From: Gigantopelta aegis
Lineage: Eukaryota; Mollusca; Gastropoda; Neomphalida; Peltospiridae
Assembly (NCBI RefSeq): GCF_016097555.1
Contig: NC_054704.1
Location: forward strand, 76,305,081-76,369,080
DNA length: 64,000 nt
Direction of reading: 5' to 3'
The position numbers and the translations under genes were made by a program. The notes under the pieces are model-generated. The model worked only from the letters and a program-made list of their open reading frames with translations. It was not told the origin of the DNA and ran no database searches. Positions 1-10,475 of this stretch are shown here, one piece after another. The first letter of the stretch is position 1. Each line of letters opens with the position of its first letter.

Positions 1-771
1 AGTTTTCATGGATGGCGGGTGTTATATACGTGTTGATGATGGTTTAATATTATTTTATTTTGTTCTTTCTTTTGGTGAATAGTCGAAACAATACCTTGCG
101 CACCCCAGCCCATTTTATATTTCCTTGAGTATTCCGCAAGTGTATGTTGTTGTGCCGAGGCCCCCTGCCCCCCCCCCCCCCCCCCCCCAACATCTCACAT
201 GTCGCTGTTTAGAAGTAGAATGTGATAATGTGCGGGGATTTGTTTTCATTTGTTTTTAGGATGGGCTTTGTTTTGGCGGTTGTGGGCATTCAGTGTTTCT
301 TTAGATGATTGTGTATATCTTGTAACGGCAGTAGACATGAAAGTAAATGTTAAAATCCCTCAGATCATTTGTCACGTAAACGTGGTATCCATAGGGTGTA
401 GATCTAACTAAAGATTAAGTTATCTTCGAACGTTGGTGGTGCGGACTCGAGCCAGTGTATGTGTCTAAAACAAAAAACACAGATAACTGATCATAAATTC
501 AAGGCCGTTACTTACTAACTAGGTGAGGGCAGGACTAGTTTTCTTGTGGCGTTAGTGGGTAGGATGGGGAGTTGTCCTAACAAGTTAAAAAGTGCCATGT
601 CATTTCTTCTAGCTGGAATGGATACTATAATACTTTGACCCAATTTTTACTGCCCTCCCCCACCCCCTCCAATTTAAACTAGGTACGACCCTAAAATTTT
701 ATATAAGAAAGAAAAATAGAAAGATTTTTAGTCGTTTAATAATAGAAAACAACCACAAACAGTAAAAACTA
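1..771. other. Intergenic or intronic DNA, no gene seen
   Basis: AT-rich sequence without a convincing coding exon. The only landmark is a poly-C run at about 171-188. If 3633-3845 is the last exon of a gene entering from the left, this stretch would be part of its last intron. Confidence 0.5.
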
Positions 772-1212
772 AATAATGGTGCCCATTTGTTTAACATAAA
801 TGGGACTGAAAATGAGCAACCCGTTGATATCTCGTAAAATTAACTAATTTAGAGCAATGACTGATAACTCTGGTATGCATCCGATGTTAATAAGTAGACC
901 TGTCTATTAACGTACAGGCCGGATGTTTGATGGAAATCATTAGTTTCACTGTAGTGGTCCTAGATGATGAATACAGAACATTTAAGAGTGAAATCCGCCT
1001 TTAAAAAGCAAACATAATGGCGTACATTTGTTTAACAGAAACAGGACTAGAAATGAGCAACACGTTATATAATTAGCTAATTTAGAACTGCCAGCTCTGG
1101 TATGTATCCCACGGTAAAAAGGTATCTCCTATCCTTTAAACGTGCTTGTTGGAAATCATTAGTTCCATTGCAGTGGTCAAACATGATAAACGGAGAACAC
1201 GTGGAGAGTGGA
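772..1212. repeat. Two-copy tandem duplication, period about 241 bp
   Basis: The block starting near 775 (catttgtttaacataaatgg) recurs near 1016 (catttgtttaacagaaacag). The shared order continues through 'aatgagcaac', 'ctctggtatg' and 'ggaaatcattagtt'. Many substitutions separate the copies, so the duplication is old. No coding potential is seen. Confidence 0.7.
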
Positions 1213-1549
1213 AATAGATCTAATCCGCTCATTACACACAACGCAATGCAAGATCAAACTCCTTGTCAGTAGAAATAAATGTTAACTTTGAACTCAGTAA
1301 ACTCAGTAAACTTGTAAACTGTTGTTTACACCGCGTTCGCCGCAGCCTAATGCGTTTGCTATTTATGGTTGGCTTTGTGTGGCCTCGTCTGTGCTCAAGA
1401 TGTAACCAATACTGTTATAACATGCAGGCAAACAACACAATCTAAACGGAGGGGTTTTGCTCAATGCCGGTAATTACTTTCACATTAGCATTCAAAGGGA
1501 AACGAAAGGTTGTTCATGTGCTTTGTTGTGTTAGGAGAATTCTTTGATG

Positions 1550-1800
1550 GTTGTACCAGAACTGATCGTATGATGGTGGTAGTGGTGGTGGTGGTTGCGT
1601 GGAGGGTCACAGGTGGGGTGGAAAGGGGGGGGGGGGGGTCGGCTATTACCATGAGTATTCGTATATGCATTTGAGAATTGATGCAAACACTTTTGTAATG
1701 GTTGTATTAAAACTGATTGTATGTTTATGGGGTGGGGTTATTAGTGCGAGTAGTGGGTTGCGTCTGAATGATAGAAATGCTATTTAAAGTGACAGGCCAT
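1550..1800. other. G-rich low-complexity stretch
   Basis: GGT-rich and poly-G sequence (about 1570-1640) followed by a weak echo of its 5' flank ('atggttgta..aactgat..tatg' near 1547 and 1698). The short open frames here come from the simple sequence and are not genes. Confidence 0.5.
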
Positions 1801-1944
1801 AGTTTTTAAACACTACAGCGCATGTTTCACTGTTTAAGCTGGTTTTTTATCATTTAAATCAGACATTACTTACATGTTATTGTTTAGAATATCCATTTTC
1901 ATACATCCGAATTGTTTATAGTCATCCTAGTGTTGTAAAAAACA

Positions 1945-2209
1945 AAGAAAGAAATGTTTTATTTAACGACGCACTCAACACATTTTATTTACGGTTATAT
2001 GGCGTCAGACATATTGTTAAGGACCACACAGATTTTGAGAGGAAACCCACTGTCGCCACTTCATGGGCTACTCTTTCCGATTAGCAGCAATCACTCAGGG
2101 TTTGGAGTCGGTATCTGGATTAAAAATACTATACCTCGACTGGGATCCGAACCCAGTACCTACCAGCCTGTAGACCGATGGCCTAACCACGACGCCACCA
2201 AGGCCGGTG
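1945..2209 (-). mobile_element. Mosaic SINE, family C
   Basis: On the minus strand it starts with a tRNA-like head (box A region 'gtcgtggttaggcc', box B 'gggttcggatccc') and ends with the tail 'gtgcgtcgttaaataaaac', which other SINEs here attach to a different head. Both sides carry the exact 11-bp direct repeat TAGTGTTGTAA (1928-1938 and 2211-2221), the target duplication of a retroposed insertion. Confidence 0.85.
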
Positions 2210-2374
2210 CTAGTGTTGTAATGCCACAAAATGCATTTTTAAAAATATTTTTGAAAACGCACGTTCTTCTGTAAAGTAACGGTTGTGGAGACTAGCTTTA
2301 GTTTATTGTTAAGAGGGAATGTCCCTATTTCAACATCACGGACTCTTGTTTCACTCTGTTGCATCTTCGTTCAA

Positions 2375-2590
2375 ACCAGTGTACCACGACTGGTATACCA
2401 AAGGCTGTTGTATGTGCTATCATGTATGTGGGATGGTGCATATTATACAAGATCCTTTGCTATTAATGGAAAAATGTAACGGGTTTCCATTCTAAGACTA
2501 AATGTCAGAATTACCAAATATTTGACATCCAATAGCCGATGATGTATAAATCAATGTGCTCCATTGGTGTCGTTAAACAAAACCAACTTC
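2375..2590 (+). mobile_element. SINE family A2, 5'-truncated
   Basis: Contains the body 'accacgactggtataccaaa' and the A2 tail 'ccaatagccgatgat..gtcgttaaacaaaacc'. The tRNA-like head is missing, as expected of an incompletely reverse-transcribed copy. Confidence 0.8.
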
Positions 2591-3168
2591 AACTATTGCA
2601 TATTTATTCAGACATGATAAAGTTTTGTAGATTAACCAATAATATTACAGCTACCTCTATATTAGGGCTCCATTGCTTTGCCTTGGAGTTCGCACGGTGT
2701 TTGCCTATATTGCAAAATAGAATGTACACAATAAAAAGGTCGTGTAAGGTCGACCACCGTTTACAAGGTCATATTTTATGCACGTATCACACATGTGCAT
2801 TCTAGTTGCGCGTTACCGCATAGCCGCTCTAAAGCTAATTATCTAGTACCTGTATGCAGGCGTTAGTTCTGACCTGGTTTCGGTGTGCACATACACTTGT
2901 GTTATGTGTACTTTTCACTGAGCCATGGGGATATCCTAGCTATTTATTTGCATCACAATACGTGTAAACATTTCTATCATACCCATGGCTCACATACATT
3001 TTATTCACTTTGTTTACCTACATCATATCATGTTATCACTAGCTTCGGTGTGAACATGCATTTATAGTGCTATGGATTCTTGAGGGGTGGGGTGTTACTG
3101 GTGTAGATAGAGTGGGGCTATAGCGTCTCTCCCCCCCCCCCCCCACCACCACCACCTTTAATATTTGC
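2591..3168. other. No gene seen; small local duplication
   Basis: The segment at about 2938-3010 (tatttatttgcatcacaata) resembles 3568-3632 (tatttacttttatcacaata), just before the candidate exon at 3633. Both continue into 'catggctca' and an ATTTTATTCA/CTTTTATTTA run. A poly-C and CCA stretch lies at 3129-3157. Confidence 0.45.
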
Positions 3169-3429
3169 ACCGGCCTCGGTGGTGTCGTGGTTAAGCCATT
3201 GGACATAAGACTGGTAGGTATAGGGTTCGCAGCCCGGTACTGGCTCTCATCCAGAGCGAGTTTTAACGATTCAATGGGTAGGTGTAAGACCACTACACCC
3301 TCTTGTCTCCCACTAACTACTAACAACTAACAACTAACCTACTGTCCTGGATAGACAACCCAGATAGCTGAGGTGCGTGCCCAAGACAGCGTGCTTGCAC
3401 CTTAATTGGATATAAGCACAAAAAATAAG
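3169..3429 (+). mobile_element. SINE family B, near full length
   Basis: The head 'ccggcctcggtggtgtcgtg' with box B 'gggttcgcagccc' is tRNA-derived. The body 'ccactacaccctcttgtctc' and end 'ccttaattggatataagcac' match the other B copies in this window. Confidence 0.85.
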
Positions 3430-3632
3430 TAAAATGAAATGAAAATAATAATTGCTCTTCCCTCCGTAACACGACCTATAGTTATAGACAGCGTAGGTGC
3501 CCCCACCCCACACCCCCTAATGGGGGTGGCCTCCCAATATAAAATTCTGACTGTGCCAGTGTCCCTCACCTATTTACTTTTATCACAATACCTGTAAACA
3601 AACATGGCTCATATTCCTTTTATTTATTTCAG

Positions 3633-3845
3633 GTTTTGCTTGCGGCTGAAGTCACCAGATGTTATCAGTCTCCCCATTCATCGTATATATGAGAGAGCAG
3701 TGCTACTACATTAGTCGTTCGTCCATATTGGAAGAGATTTCAGGATACTCAGTTTCTGGAGGCAGCAGTCGAGGAATTCGCCATCTCAGAAAAACTTTCA
3801 ATTGTTGGAATGCAGCCGAAAATCCTCTCGCCAGAACACAAATAA
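3633..3845 (+). pseudogene. Candidate last exon of an unrecognised gene, frameshifted
   Basis: A pyrimidine-rich acceptor (tatttatttcag, ending at 3632) precedes an open frame whose translation looks like real protein: CLRLKSPDVISLPIHRIYE, then, in the frame two bases on, VRPYWKRFQDTQFLEAAVEE and SIVGMQPKILSPEHK to a TAA at 3843-3845. The two parts join only if two bases of the GAGAGAG run near 3690-3697 are discounted, so this is a pseudogene, a real polymorphism, or a sequence error in a dinucleotide run. No other exon of the gene is visible in the window, so its 5' part would lie to the left. I do not recognise the family. A possible AATAAA lies near 4286. Confidence 0.45.
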
Positions 3846-4578
3846 ATCACGATTTACCGGCACTGCTGGATACAAAACAACTTCCTAAGTTAGGCTTTCG
3901 GGCAAGAATGTGTTTATGAGCACAAATAGGATGATTCAGCTCTGGAATTTCAGTCGTTATCAGAATATCTAGCAACTTTTTCTTTTCTTGTTTGTTTGGG
4001 GGGTTTTGTTTTTTCGATTTTTGTTTCTGTTTTGTTTCTCTGTTTTTTTAATGTTTGCATAACGCACGGATAGGTAAAAATGGTTTCCTAGCGTGGATCT
4101 ATCATCATTATTGTTATAATTTTCTAGCAGACATCACGATGGATGGATTATTAATGCAATGTTATTGTTTTTATTGGCATAGCATACAATCATTGAGTAT
4201 CAAATTCATTATTCAAGTTAGTAATGTAAAATGATTTTTTAATATATATATTCAAAAATGATTTGAAACACAAATTAACACAAAATCAATAAAATTAAGC
4301 ACAATAACCGCTTACAAGCAGTTTCTGGGAGCATATAAAGCTCATTATATATTTGCTTAGCTTTTAAACTTTTTTTCTTTTGTTGTTTTGTTTATTTATT
4401 TATTCGATTACAAAAATCGCTGTTGTGTAGTGTAAAAAAAAAAAAAAAAAAAACTTACATTGTCAGCAATATATATTTAATTCCAAAACTAACCCAAAAG
4501 CGGTCCGCTATGCTGATTGTTTTTGGATTCTTGGTCTTCACTGTTTCAGAAGCTTCAATATCTGTAGAACTTGAGAAC
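3846..4578. other. AT-rich DNA, no gene seen
   Basis: T-rich runs (3980-4040, 4365-4410), an A-run at about 4434-4452 and a TA-rich patch near 4240. If 3633-3845 is a terminal exon, the first part is its 3' UTR. Confidence 0.45.
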
Positions 4579-4886
4579 TACCGTATTTCCTCTAATAAGC
4601 GTCGGGCCTTATATAAACGCCGGATCTGTAACACTTTGCAACACAATAAACGCCGGGCATCTAATAAACGATGGGCCTCTAATAAGCGCCGGGTAAGACA
4701 ACCGAAAACTGATTACTCCCTGGCATAATTTAAAAAAATAAAAATAAAACCTTATTAAAAATGATTGGTCCTTTTTTATCACTTCCTGTCTCAAAAAAAA
4801 AAAGGCCGGGTCTCCAATAAGCTTCGGGTCTGCGACCGTTTTGAAATTAATAAGCGCCCCGAACGCTTATTAGAGGAAATACGGTA
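4579..4886. mobile_element. MITE with TACCGTATTTCC termini
   Basis: It begins TACCGTATTTCCTCTAATAA and ends in the inverted copy TTATTAGAGGAAATACGGTA. Inside are about four imperfect repeats of the form 'ctaataaacgccgggc'. The TA at each end fits a TA-targeting element. There is no transposase, so it is a non-autonomous DNA transposon. Confidence 0.85.
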
Positions 4887-5340
4887 CATCATTGGCAGTA
4901 CACTTAAAGTAAGCTGGTTTATTTTACCAGAGAAAGTGCGGTAAGGTGTGAAGACAATTTATTTCACAATTGCCTCTGTGTCATGTTAATATTTCTCAGT
5001 ATCTGAGTAAATTGAACGTTGAATTCATTTCGGTTATTTATTTCAAGTTACTACATTGCTGACAGTGTCTGTGGTTGTATCAGATTGTTTTGTTTAGTCA
5101 TTTTTATATTTTATTACTTAATAAATCGGTTATGTAGAATCATTTTTGTTGTTATAGAATATTATCTTAAACGATCTTATTTAAAAATAATAATAATAAC
5201 ATACTGTCAAGTTCTTTATTGCTTTAAGTTATACAACTTATAAGCGTTATAATAAAAACAACAAATGATATACATATAAATAAATACATACATATTTATA
5301 ACATTTTGATAATAACATCACATGCATTTTCATTTCAAAT
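4887..5340. other. AT-rich DNA, no gene seen
   Basis: Nothing recognisable beyond A/T-rich low complexity, for example TAATAATAATAA near 5187. Confidence 0.4.
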
Positions 5341-5341
5341 T

Positions 5342-5551
5342 ATTTTCGTGCTTATATTCAATTAAGTTTCAAGCACGCTGTCCTCAGCTATTGGGTTGTC
5401 TATCCAGGACAGTGGGTTAGATGTTAGTGACAGAAAAAGGTGTAGTGGTCGTTAAAACTCGCTTTGAGTAGGAGCCGATGCCGGGATGCGAACCCTGTAC
5501 TTACCAGTCTTATGTCCTATGGCTTAACCACGACACCACCGAGGCCGGTAC
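5342..5551 (-). mobile_element. SINE family B
   Basis: Reverse-complement copy: it starts with the 3' end (gtgcttatattcaattaag) and finishes with the tRNA-like head 'ccacgacaccaccgaggccg'. Part of the middle is shortened. Confidence 0.82.
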
Positions 5552-5640
5552 CACGTGCAGTGTATTCATTACAAGAACTGCGGTATACATACATGTAACT
5601 GGTAACCTACTCAGCTGCATCGTTTGGTTTAGGAAAGAAC

Positions 5641-5941
5641 AAGTTTGTTTTTGTTTAACGACACCACTAGAGAACATTGATTAATCAACCATTGGCTATT
5701 GGATGTCAAACAGTTGGTAATTTTGACATATAGTTTTAGAGCTACATTTTTCCATTAGTAGCAGTGGATCTTTTATTTGCACCATCCCACAGACAGGACA
5801 GCACATACCACGGTATTTGGTATATCAGTCGTGGTGCATAGGTTAGACCAAGAAAACAGCCCAATGGGTCCACCGACGGGGATCGATCCCAGACTGACCG
5901 CGCATCAAGCAAGCGCTTTACCACTGGGCTATGTCCCGCCC
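5641..5941 (-). mobile_element. SINE family A2, near full length
   Basis: The minus-strand head is tRNA-like (box A 'agcccagtggtaaagcgc', box B 'gggatcgatcccc'). The tail complement 'gtttaacgacaccactagag' defines the A2 subtype. Confidence 0.88.
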
Positions 5942-6004
5942 GTTTAGGGAATAAAGAAATGGTCATAGCTGTAATCTTGAGCAGCCTACATATTAGCATG
6001 AATA

Positions 6005-6465
6005 CTCTGCCGTTTGAGAGATAGACGGACATTTGGACGGTCATGATCGCGTTCTCAGCCAGAGATAAATCTATAGCGAAACTACGGAATTGCTGCCTAC
6101 CACCGAGTAGGCAAAAATTTCCGCTTTAATACAACAATAACTCTATGTTTGACGTTAAATACCATTACATTGATCAATTTCGCGTTCGCTGATAACAAAT
6201 ATTTGACAGATTAATCACTAACACACTACAGGAAGAAACCGTCAGCACATACGTATTTAATCGGAACATTATTGGAAGGGGTGCTGTCGAAAATGATCAA
6301 TGTAATGGCATCTAGCGTCAAATATATGGTTATTGTTGTATTGCCTACTATTAGGGGAAATATTTCCTACCCGGTGGTAGGTAGCAATTCCGTGTTTTTG
6401 CTATATATTACCTCGGGCTGAGAGAACGACCATAACCGTCCAAATGTCCGTCTAGGTCTAGAATG
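6005..6465. mobile_element. MITE with long inverted repeats, related to 53906-55235
   Basis: Left part 'agacggacatttggacggtc' then 'cggaattgctgcctaccacc'; right part the reverse complement, with 'ccgtccaaatgtccgtct'. The arms are >100 bp, so most of the element can fold on itself. Its outer sequence and internal blocks (tatgtttgacgt, attaatcactaa) match the TIRs of the element at 53906-55235, so both belong to one family. Confidence 0.8.
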
Positions 6466-6559
6466 GCACTCTGGCTACCTTGATATATATATATACATAT
6501 ACAAATACGTACAACATCACCCGAGCCACACTCTCGGGAAACACACACATAATCGCACC

Positions 6560-6801
6560 CATTTGGTATTTCTGACTCGCAGTCATCGGAGGAAACCCGC
6601 TACATTTTTCTTAATGCAGCAAGGGATCTTTTATATGCACTTTCCCACAGACAGGAAAGCACATACCACGGCCTTTGACCAGTTGTGGTGCACTGGTTGG
6701 AACGAGAAACAATCAGTTGAATGGATGCATCGAGGTGGTTCGATCCTGCGACGCAAGTACCTCAAGCGAGCACTCAACCGACTGAACTAAATCCCGCCCT
6801 G
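6560..6801 (-). mobile_element. SINE, variant head (family D)
   Basis: The body is that of family A2 (gcaagggatcttttatatgc), but the tRNA-like head differs: 'cgaggtggttcgatcctgcg' near 6729, ending 'gactgaactaaatcccgccc'. The same head type is at 44229-44526. Confidence 0.78.
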
Positions 6802-6990
6802 GTCTAAAGAAAGAGAGGAAACCCGCTTCCGCAACTTATCTACCCCTATCGAAAAAGCAGCAAGGGATCTGTCATACACACTTTGCCATAGACAGAACGG
6901 GTAGGGGAAATCAGAGTCCATTGAGGGCGATCGATCCTGTGACCCATGGCATATCAGGCAAGCACAGTATCACTGAAGTACAACCTGGCC
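6802..6990 (-). mobile_element. Degenerate A/D-type SINE
   Basis: Pieces in order: 'agaggaaacccgct', 'gcagcaagggatct', 'cgatcgatcctgtgac', 'caggcaagcac..atcactga'. Heavily diverged. Confidence 0.6.
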
Positions 6991-7253
6991 TGCATTCAGA
7001 ATGATCCCGCCTCGCCATGAAGTCTGAGGTAACAAACAGATCGATCTGAAGGTTGCACATCACCATTCACTTTTGCATGCATTCCCAATTCAATTTAAAT
7101 ACCAGAATATAGTCTGTAAAAAAATACTTTCTCATACACCCGTTGGTGAGAAGACCATACGTTTTTTACACACATATGTGTGTTAACAATTTCAAGACAT
7201 ACGACTGGCTGCTCCTAGATTGCTGACCAGGTCACCAATGCCATACATCTAAT

Positions 7254-7485
7254 CAGGGTTTCTGCCAGAGTGTAAAAAGGGTATGGCGCCATACCCAAAA
7301 TGTATTTGCAATTTTTTTTTTTTTTTTAAGTTAACCTTTTGACAAAATTAATTTACTGTATGATTTTATTAACCCTAACCCTAAACGTAACCCATTTTCT
7401 TTTTGGAGGGGGCTCCCCTGTTGACTGTGGTTGCATTCAGTTCCATAGCGCCATACCAAAACATTTATTTCTGGCAGAAACACTT
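7254..7485. mobile_element. hAT-type MITE, 'CAGGGTTTCTGCCAG' family
   Basis: Starts CAGGGTTTCTGCCAGAG and ends with the complement TTTCTGGCAGAAACACT. Flanking pentamers CTAAT and CCAAT match at four of five positions. Copies at 34736-35032 and 45782-45998 share the internal 'tatggcgccatacc' motif. Non-autonomous. Confidence 0.85.
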
Positions 7486-7554
7486 CCAATGAAAAAACAG
7501 CACGATCAAAATCGATTACATTGTGACGTATAGTTAACCTGACAATCGTTTGTT

Positions 7555-7800
7555 TGTGGCGCGTAAATGCAAGGGCTGTAAATAACTTTTAGTCGAAAAA
7601 GATGTTAAAATTTGCTTAAAACCTGGTTTTGGAGGATATGTAAGAAATAGAATAATACATTCATGTCCGTTAGATACTATTAATCTCACAACTCGTTTAA
7701 AAACGTATCAAACTAGCTTTCGCTCGTTAGATACATTTTAAAACAACTCGTTGTAAGATAAATGGTATCCCATGGCCACTCATATATTATTCTCTATATA
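7555..7800 (+). repeat. Dispersed repeat, also inverted at 47000-47250
   Basis: 'gggctgtaaataac', a T-rich spacer and then an imperfect hairpin around 'acaactcgtt..aacgtatc' with 'gttagatacattttaaaaca'. The reverse complement of 47000-47250 has the same blocks in the same order. Confidence 0.65.
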
Positions 7801-7831
7801 ATGCTGAGTTTTAGTCTCTTGATATAACCAC

Positions 7832-7985
7832 CATCTGGGGTGTAGCCAGAGAGGGAAAAAAAACGCCGAGGTAAACCCAGACCTGTAAAATAAATATCAG
7901 TGTCATGGGAAAAAATAAAATAAATCTGGGGAAATTCCAGACGAAGCAAGCGCCTCGCCTGCCTCATGCTGGCTACGCCATTGAC
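7832..7985. mobile_element. Probable MITE fragment with 'GTAGCCAG' ends
   Basis: The left end 'tctggggtgtagccagag' and right end 'catgctggctacgccattg' form an imperfect inverted pair (GGNGTAGCCAG). No coding content. Confidence 0.5.
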
Positions 7986-7989
7986 CATG

Positions 7990-9104
7990 CAAAAACAAAT
8001 TCAATACAGGTTGGCCACAATTTTTTTAATTATCCACCTTTAAATCAAAGCACCACCTCATTTTGCTGTTATATACGCTATAAGTAGTAGCATATCACAT
8101 GCGTGTTGTTATCATGTAGTCCTAAAAATAACAAATAACTTCAAAACTACTGGGTTATTTAAATGCTACAGAGGTCATGCAACCTACTTGTAATAATCAC
8201 ATACAGATTTAAAGGGGCATTTCTGTATTGTTTCGATGAAGACCTATATTTACCTACACAAAGTGACGTCACGAAAATCATGGCGGTGTGGTGCCTTAAC
8301 TCCCATGCAGACGAGGAATGACATGCTAATAGTTAATGTATGTGTATTTACGGAGATCACAGATACCAAAACAGCGGCATACTAAAACATTTGGAACCAA
8401 ACGGTTATTCTAATTGCCTTAAAGGTCACAACGAACTTGAGAGACAGACGAACAGGACAGGACGTTGAAGGAAACACCTGATGGGAACTCTAAAAGGCAT
8501 TTCGGAAACAGAGGCCGGCATCGCTAATCAAAATAGATAAGATCGCAAAATGTTAACTCGTGGCGCGTCGAGTTCAGCATATTTTGGAAAATACATTTTC
8601 CTAGCTATAAGTAGCACTTAAGACTAAGGGTTATCTGACTTTATCGATGAACATTATCGTCAAATTTCGTTATGGCCAAAACACATGTTAATATTTCAAT
8701 TTAGTCCAAATTGAAATACACTTTACAATATTGGGTAACTGAGCGTTAATTATTTATTACGTCAGTATGATTATAACAGATTATTGTGGTTTGACCTTTG
8801 TGACGTTTGCACTGAACGACCATAATATTTGGCAATTACTATTTACAGGTAATTTAATTTATTGAGTGCTTTCGACATGCATAAGGCGTTTGTTACATTA
8901 CATTGTACACGTTATGCAGCACCATGGAATTAGTTTGAGAGAAATAGGGCCTGCAGGAAAAATTGGAATGGCGTGAGCGTTGGAAAGATGCGTGAAATTA
9001 ATGTCTAAAATATAATTAATTCCCAGAAGAATGCTAGCTCACAGAAGAGTAGATGTCGGGTGGGGTGGGGTGAGTTAAAAGGGAAATTTAAACCACTGTC
9101 TGAT
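7990..9104. other. No gene seen
   Basis: Mostly unique-looking sequence. A palindromic CRE-like octamer within AGTGACGTCACG lies at about 8260, followed by 'atcatggcggtg', but no open frame or splice donor follows convincingly. There is nothing else I can support. Confidence 0.4.
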
Positions 9105-9435
9105 GAAGGAAAGAAGGAAATGTATTATTTAACGACGCACTGAACACTTTATTTACAGTTATATGGCGTCGGACACATTATGGTTAAGGACCACACAGAT
9201 ATTGCGGGAGGAAACCCGCTGTCGCCACTTCATGAGCTACTCTTTTCGATTAGCAGAAAGGATTTTTTATATGCGCCATCCCATAGACAGGATAGCACAT
9301 ACCACGGCCTTTGATGTACCAGTCGTGGTGCACTGGCTGGACCGAAAAATAGCCCAATATGCCCACAGACGGGGGTCGATCCCAAACCGACCGAGCATCA
9401 AGCGAGCGCTTTACCACTGGGCTACGTCTCGCCCC
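9105..9435 (-). mobile_element. SINE family A1, near full length
   Basis: Tail complement 'atttaacgacgcactgaaca', body, and head 'gcgctttaccactgggctac'. TGATGAA occurs on both sides (about 9101 and 9437), consistent with a short target duplication. Confidence 0.9.
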
Positions 9436-9957
9436 GTTGATGAAAAGTATTTCATTTGAGGTCGTTAACAAAAACTTGTCTATGACATATGTTTGATATA
9501 CCATCGCCTGGCAATGTCATCGTGTTCTGCTCTTTGTAACAATAATTAAGACTAAATGCGGCTATGGGGTCGTTTTATGTTTACTTCAAGCTCCTCAGTT
9601 TTTATTAAGTTTATTTATATCCACTTAAGATGTACGGTTCAAACACGCCGTCCTAAGCACACACTTCCGTTATCTATAATGTCGGTCTAAGATCAGTCGG
9701 GTTTCAATCATATTGGTCTCGGGTAGGACTAGTCATAATGGCTGACGTAAAATATGTTAAGGTTCCCTGCTGTTACAAGTTTACAACATTCGAATTACGA
9801 ACACTGATCTGAATTATATCTGGTAACGAGATTTGAACTCAATACCTACAAGCGCTTATCCAGATAACAAGGGCGAACAAATTCAAATGCCTCCCTTTCT
9901 TAATAATTTGTTTACAATTTTCATTTCACGATATGTCAAACGTTTACTGAAGTGTTC
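9436..9957. other. No gene seen
   Basis: No repeat or exon recognised. Confidence 0.4.
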
Positions 9958-9969
9958 TTTTCGGGAGTT

Positions 9970-10145
9970 CGCTCCAGCCAGTGCACCACGACTGGTATAT
10001 CAAAGGCCGTGGTATGTGTTACCATGAAGTGGCGACAGCGGGTTTCCTCTCTCAATATGTGTGTGGTCCTTAACCATATGTCCGACGCCATATAACCTTA
10101 AATAAAATGTGTTGAGTGCGTCGTTAAATAAAAACATTTCCTTCC
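9970..10145 (+). mobile_element. SINE family A1, truncated and internally deleted
   Basis: Lacks the tRNA head and part of the body: it runs from 'gctccagccagtgcaccacg' to 'gtgttaccatgaagtggcga' and then the A1 tail. It is bounded by an exact 12-bp direct repeat TTTTCGGGAGTT (9958-9969 and 10146-10157), so this shortened form inserted as such. Confidence 0.88.
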
Positions 10146-10230
10146 TTTTCGGGAGTTGGACTATGCCCTACTGCCCTTGATTCCCTCCCTAAACTATTTC
10201 CTAGGTCCGCTATTGGATAGAATGACCACC

Positions 10231-10475
10231 AAAGTTTGTTTTGTTTAACGACACCACTAGAGCACATTGGTTTATTAATTATCGGCTACTGGATGTTAAA
10301 CATTTGGTATTTTCATTAGTAGCAAGGGATATTTTATATGCACCATCCCGTAGACAGGATAGCACATACCACGACGCACTGGCTGGAGTGAGAAATGCCC
10401 AAGGCACCCACCGACGGGGATTGGTCACAGACAGACATCAAGCGAGCACTTACCACTGGGCTACACCCCGCCCCA
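10231..10475 (-). mobile_element. SINE family A2 with internal deletions
   Basis: A2 tail complement 'gtttgttttgtttaacgaca', shortened middle, and head 'cactgggctacaccccgccc'. Confidence 0.85.

Noticed and set aside
1954-2274. 106-codon open frame; others like it at 9163-9459, 12247-12576, 37119-37444 and 59131-59349
   Set aside because: All fall inside SINE copies, and related copies break the frames freely.
7366-7395. Telomere-like 'ccctaaccctaa' sequence
   Set aside because: It is only about two units and lies within a MITE; sister copies (34736-35032) have worn versions of the same stretch.
8255-8290. CRE-containing promoter followed by 'atcatggcggtg' as a gene start
   Set aside because: No open frame of useful length or plausible first-exon donor follows; the motif alone is not enough.
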